Part shown: one piece after another, positions 60,736 to 64,000 of the stretch
Numbering within the stretch: the first letter of the stretch is position 1
Layout of the letters: each line of letters starts with the position of its first letter
NCBI RefSeq assembly: GCF_905475395.1
Contig: NC_058338.1
Span: forward strand, 10,244,935 to 10,308,934
DNA: 64,000 bases
Origin: Chrysoperla carnea
Taxonomy: Eukaryota > Arthropoda > Insecta > Neuroptera > Chrysopidae
Direction: 5' to 3'
Program-made: the position numbers and the translations under genes
Notes under the pieces: generated by a model
Told to the model about the DNA's origin: nothing
The model's input: the letters and a program-made list of their open reading frames with translations, nothing else
Databases searched by the model: none

Positions 60736-61177
60736 TAACAAGTGAAAACAAACAATTGACTGAGTTAATTGTTGAAATACCATGCATAGTCAGTGTTGAT
60801 TTCTTTATCACATTACACATACAAACATGTGACACATACATAACTGTTAATCAAGTATATAGTACATATTATAAAATTTCCGCCTAATTGGCGCCCTCAC
60901 GGGTAAACAGTGACGTTTACGAAAAAATGTTTCAAACAAAAGTTGTTTAATTTTTGATAAGGAACCTTTTTTATATTTAAACTTTTCTTCTATCTCTAAC
61001 GGTTTACAAGATGGGTCCTACGGACCCAAGACCCAATTGACCTATGATGCTCATTTACGAACTTGACCTCACTTTTTACGTCCTGAGTCCTTTTTTCCTA
61101 GCATCATTATTTTTAAGCGTTACAAACTTGGGACTAAACTTAATATACTATGTATATTTCATATATACATGGTATAA
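60736..61177 (-). repeat. Family A repeat with internal deletion (minus orientation)
   Basis: The first 350 bp are very close to the copy at 6668 (ATAACAAGTGAAAACAAACA onward). At 61087 the sequence jumps from GACGTCCTGAG-type sequence straight to CCTTTTTTCCTAGCATC, losing the GGAC tandem block. It ends ATATACATGGTATAA. Confidence 0.8.
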
Positions 61178-61759
61178 CAAATTGTTATTTTAAGGTCTCC
61201 GAACTCTTTTACTGTTATTTCAAAATAAAATTTATTATTTTTCAATTTACTTAAAATTAATTTATTTAAATGGAAAATATTCATAAATTGTTTAAAACTA
61301 ACAAAAAATATTTGAATTTTTGTTAATACTTTCAAGGTAAACAGTCACATTAAAACGGTAAACAATTTTTGACTAGTCGGTATGTGCGACCAGTATCTTA
61401 TACCAATTCTTTTTCAAGACAATGATTGTATTGGAATACAATTAATTTTTAAGAAAAAAGTGAAAATTTTATTTTTTTTGTTTTAATCTTTAAAATTTAA
61501 AAATGCGGAAAAAATCCTTTAAGTGTTAAATTTTATACCCTTATGTGTTATAATCTGTTTTGCTTCGGTGAATTCAAGACACAGTTGGCAGCCGATTATA
61601 AAATATTTTAATGGATTAGTTGTAAATTTATTTAAATTGCTAATGGCTTTTATTTCATGCATTTAAAAAAAATACTAAATTTACCGGCCAAATGCAAATC
61701 GTGATCTGCATAATGAGTTTCCATAGGTCTTCTTCGTTTACTAAATCTCCCGTAAACTT

Positions 61760-62163
61760 TGAACTGAAAACTTTTTTGAACTTTCACAAAACGATTAGTT
61801 AAAGCAATCTGCAAATCTTCAACTCGGTATCTTATAAAGTTTTGGAGAAAATGGACCCAAGTTTCATCCTACATTACGCCCTTGCACTTTTGTTTTATCT
61901 CTAACGATGTACGATGTACGATGTACGATGTACGATGTACCCTACGCACCCAAGATCCAAAATTGACCTTTATTGCTCATTTACGAGCTCAAAGACACTT
62001 TTGACGCCCTCTTTTCGGTTTTGAGTTCTCGTGAGGACGGATGAACAGACAGATGGACGGACTGACGGACGGAATTGTACTAATTAGGCGATTTATATTT
62101 CTAAGCATTACAAACTCTAGGCTAAGATAAGTATACCTTTATATATTTCATATATCAGGATAT
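61760..62163 (-). repeat. Family A, degenerate copy containing an ACGATGT microsatellite
   Basis: Recognisable by CTCATTTACGAGCTC, GGACGGACTGACGGACGG and the terminal TATATTTCATATATCAGG block. A run of five ACGATGT units (61904-61940) sits where other copies have the sequence after TATCTCTAACG. Confidence 0.65.
61904..61940. repeat. Heptanucleotide microsatellite (ACGATGT)5
   Basis: Five tandem ACGATGT units plus AC, inside the degenerate family A copy. Confidence 0.9.
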
Positions 62164-63055
62164 AAAAATCATTAAAACGTCATTTTTCAACATTGAGAAA
62201 AGTACCTACTACAAATTTTAGGTAATTACTCCAAATTACATGTTTTTAATTTCTTACGCTTCATTAGATATATCTAATTCGTGTGTTAGTAGCAATCTTG
62301 TTCACGTGATTATATAATTTCAAAATAAATATTTTTTTTTAATATCCAGGTACCTAAATATAAAAATCTAAACTTGTTTGGTGACATCTGACTAATTGAG
62401 TTGTTATTTTGAATTAAACTCTAAACAGTATTATTTTTATTCAATTAAAAATAGGGTCAATAAATTATGGTAGCTCTGAAAAAAAATACTTTATGTAGTC
62501 TTTCAACTTTATGTAGTCTAGATTTTTGACATCATATTTGGTATATTGATCAATAAAGTTGAACAAAAATTTGTTAATTTTCTTTTCTTACCCTTACAAG
62601 TATTCTACAAAATTGAACAAGAATGTTTTCTACCAACCATATTTTCAAATCTGTTTTAGTAATATTTAAAAGTACTTTAAAGTATAAGTTTTTATTGAAA
62701 AATAAATTTTTCTCTTTGGTAGGGTCGTCTTATAGTTAGGATAGTCAGAAAATATTTATTTAATTTTCGCACATACAACTCGAAGATCAAATAAATCCAA
62801 TTATTTTACTATAATTACCAACAAATTAATCTATAAGTACTTCAATCGTTCCGTAATCATTAGTCCCAAACGAATTGATGTGATATTGGCTCACGCGTCC
62901 TGGACATGTGTCAAATATTCTTTAATTTACTTCTTGATACCAAGACCCTTCAAATACCAAAACCCTTCTTGATACTAAATTTTATTCAAATCGGACTTAA
63001 ATAGCGATCGCTAGAGAGTTTACAGGCACATAAACGTATAGATTCATATGTATAT
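62164..63055. other. Gene-free A/T-rich region
   Basis: Nothing recognisable between the degenerate family A copy and the Helitron-like element; the last 450 bases of the window (63546-64000) are likewise empty. Confidence 0.45.
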
Positions 63056-63545
63056 ACTAGCTGTGAACTACCCGCTTTGCTGGGCAACATCCTCACTTGC
63101 ACCCCTCCCTCCACATTTCCTTGCATGGGATAACAGTTTTGTAATGTACACGTCATGCTCTTTTATTTGATACCCCACTTAGGTATATTTGTAAATATTC
63201 GATAATTCCTTCCCACTTTCTCGCTACACCTTTCTACCCTCCGAAGGTTGAAAGTAGATAAAAACAATAGATCTTTGAAGCTGGTTGTATATCGTGTCAA
63301 TATTTGAGCTTAATCGATGCACAACTTTTTTAGTTTTTGAAGCATATCTCTTTCAACCCCTATTTCAACCCCTTACTCTACTATAATATGGATGTATTAT
63401 ACATAAAAACCTTCCTCTTGGACGGTTTTCGGAAAAACCGCATCAAAATCCGTTGCGTAGTTTCAAAGATTTAAGCGTACAAAGGGACATAGGGGCATAG
63501 GGACATAGGGACAGAAAAAGCGACTTTGTTTTATAATATTTAGTG
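63056..63545 (-). mobile_element. Helitron-like non-autonomous element, TCCCTATGTCCC subfamily (minus)
   Basis: On the + strand it begins ACTAGCTGTGAACTACCCGC. It ends AGCGACTTTGTTTTATAATA, with GAGGAAGG-type and TTGCGTAGTTTCAAAGATTT blocks between. These are the reverse complement of the landmarks of the element at 40534. Confidence 0.65.
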
Positions 63546-64000
63546 ATGCACTTTGACACTCAAAGCTTCATTCTGCAGATTTTGAAATAGTTTTGTCGAA
63601 AAGAGTTTTGTGGTTGTAAGAATATTGTATTGTATTAGAAATAGACAAGTCTCTAACAGTTTTTTCATTAGTTTTTGCTTACTTAATATAAAATTAATTT
63701 GTTGGAAGTGATAAACCAGCTAAATGTCTGTTAATAATAGATAAACCGTGTAAAATAAGACAGTAAAAGAATTGCAAAGATAAAAATACCACACTTTTAT
63801 TGGTTCAGATTAGATTTCAAATGTTGTATGATGCATGTGTTTATAAGTATTTGAAATAATGGAACTTTTAAAACGATTTTCCCACCGTAAACTATAATTA
63901 TAGTTCACACATTTATAAAAAAGTTGATTAAATAAACTTGTTACTTTTTATCATCAATATTATACCTATCAACAATCAACAAGAAATAAAAAAAAAAATT

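Noticed and set aside
61904..61940. CRISPR-like array
   Set aside because: The units are contiguous 7-mers without spacers in an insect genome; it is a microsatellite.

Overview
The window is eukaryotic nuclear DNA, almost certainly from an insect. It is very A+T-rich, has multi-kilobase introns with GT..AG boundaries, and is packed with small decayed transposable elements. The only complete protein-coding gene I can support is a two-finger GATA transcription factor on the + strand. Its coding exons run from 19445 to 33995. The species cannot be fixed from sequence alone. The fingers are arthropod-like, and Lep1/Helitron-like, Tigger/pogo-like, hAT-like and TA-target short elements are all common in neopteran insects.

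The GATA gene has seven coding exons: 19445-19899, 20353-21338, 21960-22129, 23171-23296, 29334-29463, 33432-33588 and 33875-33995. All junctions keep frame and give 714 residues. The first half is a long polar Asn/Gln/Ser/Thr/Tyr-rich region. It is followed by an N-finger in its own exon, a C-finger in its own exon, a basic tail and a short Ser/Pro-rich C-terminus. The fingers match the GATA-4/5/6 class (insect pannier, serpent and GATAe group). The atypical linker makes GATAe or serpent more likely than pannier, but I do not assign a symbol. A 5' non-coding exon is probably needed, because the first coding exon begins at a splice acceptor; a candidate lies at about 14.2-14.5 kb. A second candidate promoter/first exon ends at a strong donor at 44524, and may start a neighbouring gene whose body lies beyond the window.

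The rest is repeats and relics. 1-19 kb holds a long interspersed repeat (family A), a tRNA-derived SINE, an internally deleted Tigger-like element, a hAT C-terminal pseudogene with a frameshift, a 322-bp pogo-type MITE, a 400-bp foldback and a second hAT fragment. The introns hold another family A copy, a TA-flanked short element, a 76-bp palindrome and a 1.2-kb Helitron-like element. 34-64 kb holds a 510-bp terminal-inverted-repeat element just after the GATA gene, a family A copy interrupted by the TA-target element, several foldbacks, three more Helitron-like copies, and more family A copies.

I found no rRNA, functional tRNA, CRISPR, viral gene cluster or prokaryotic operon. Nothing here looks like a new multi-gene system. 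The most useful leads are the GATA gene model, the two candidate first exons, the unclassified family A repeat with its nested insertion, and the recurrent ~76-bp near-perfect palindrome.
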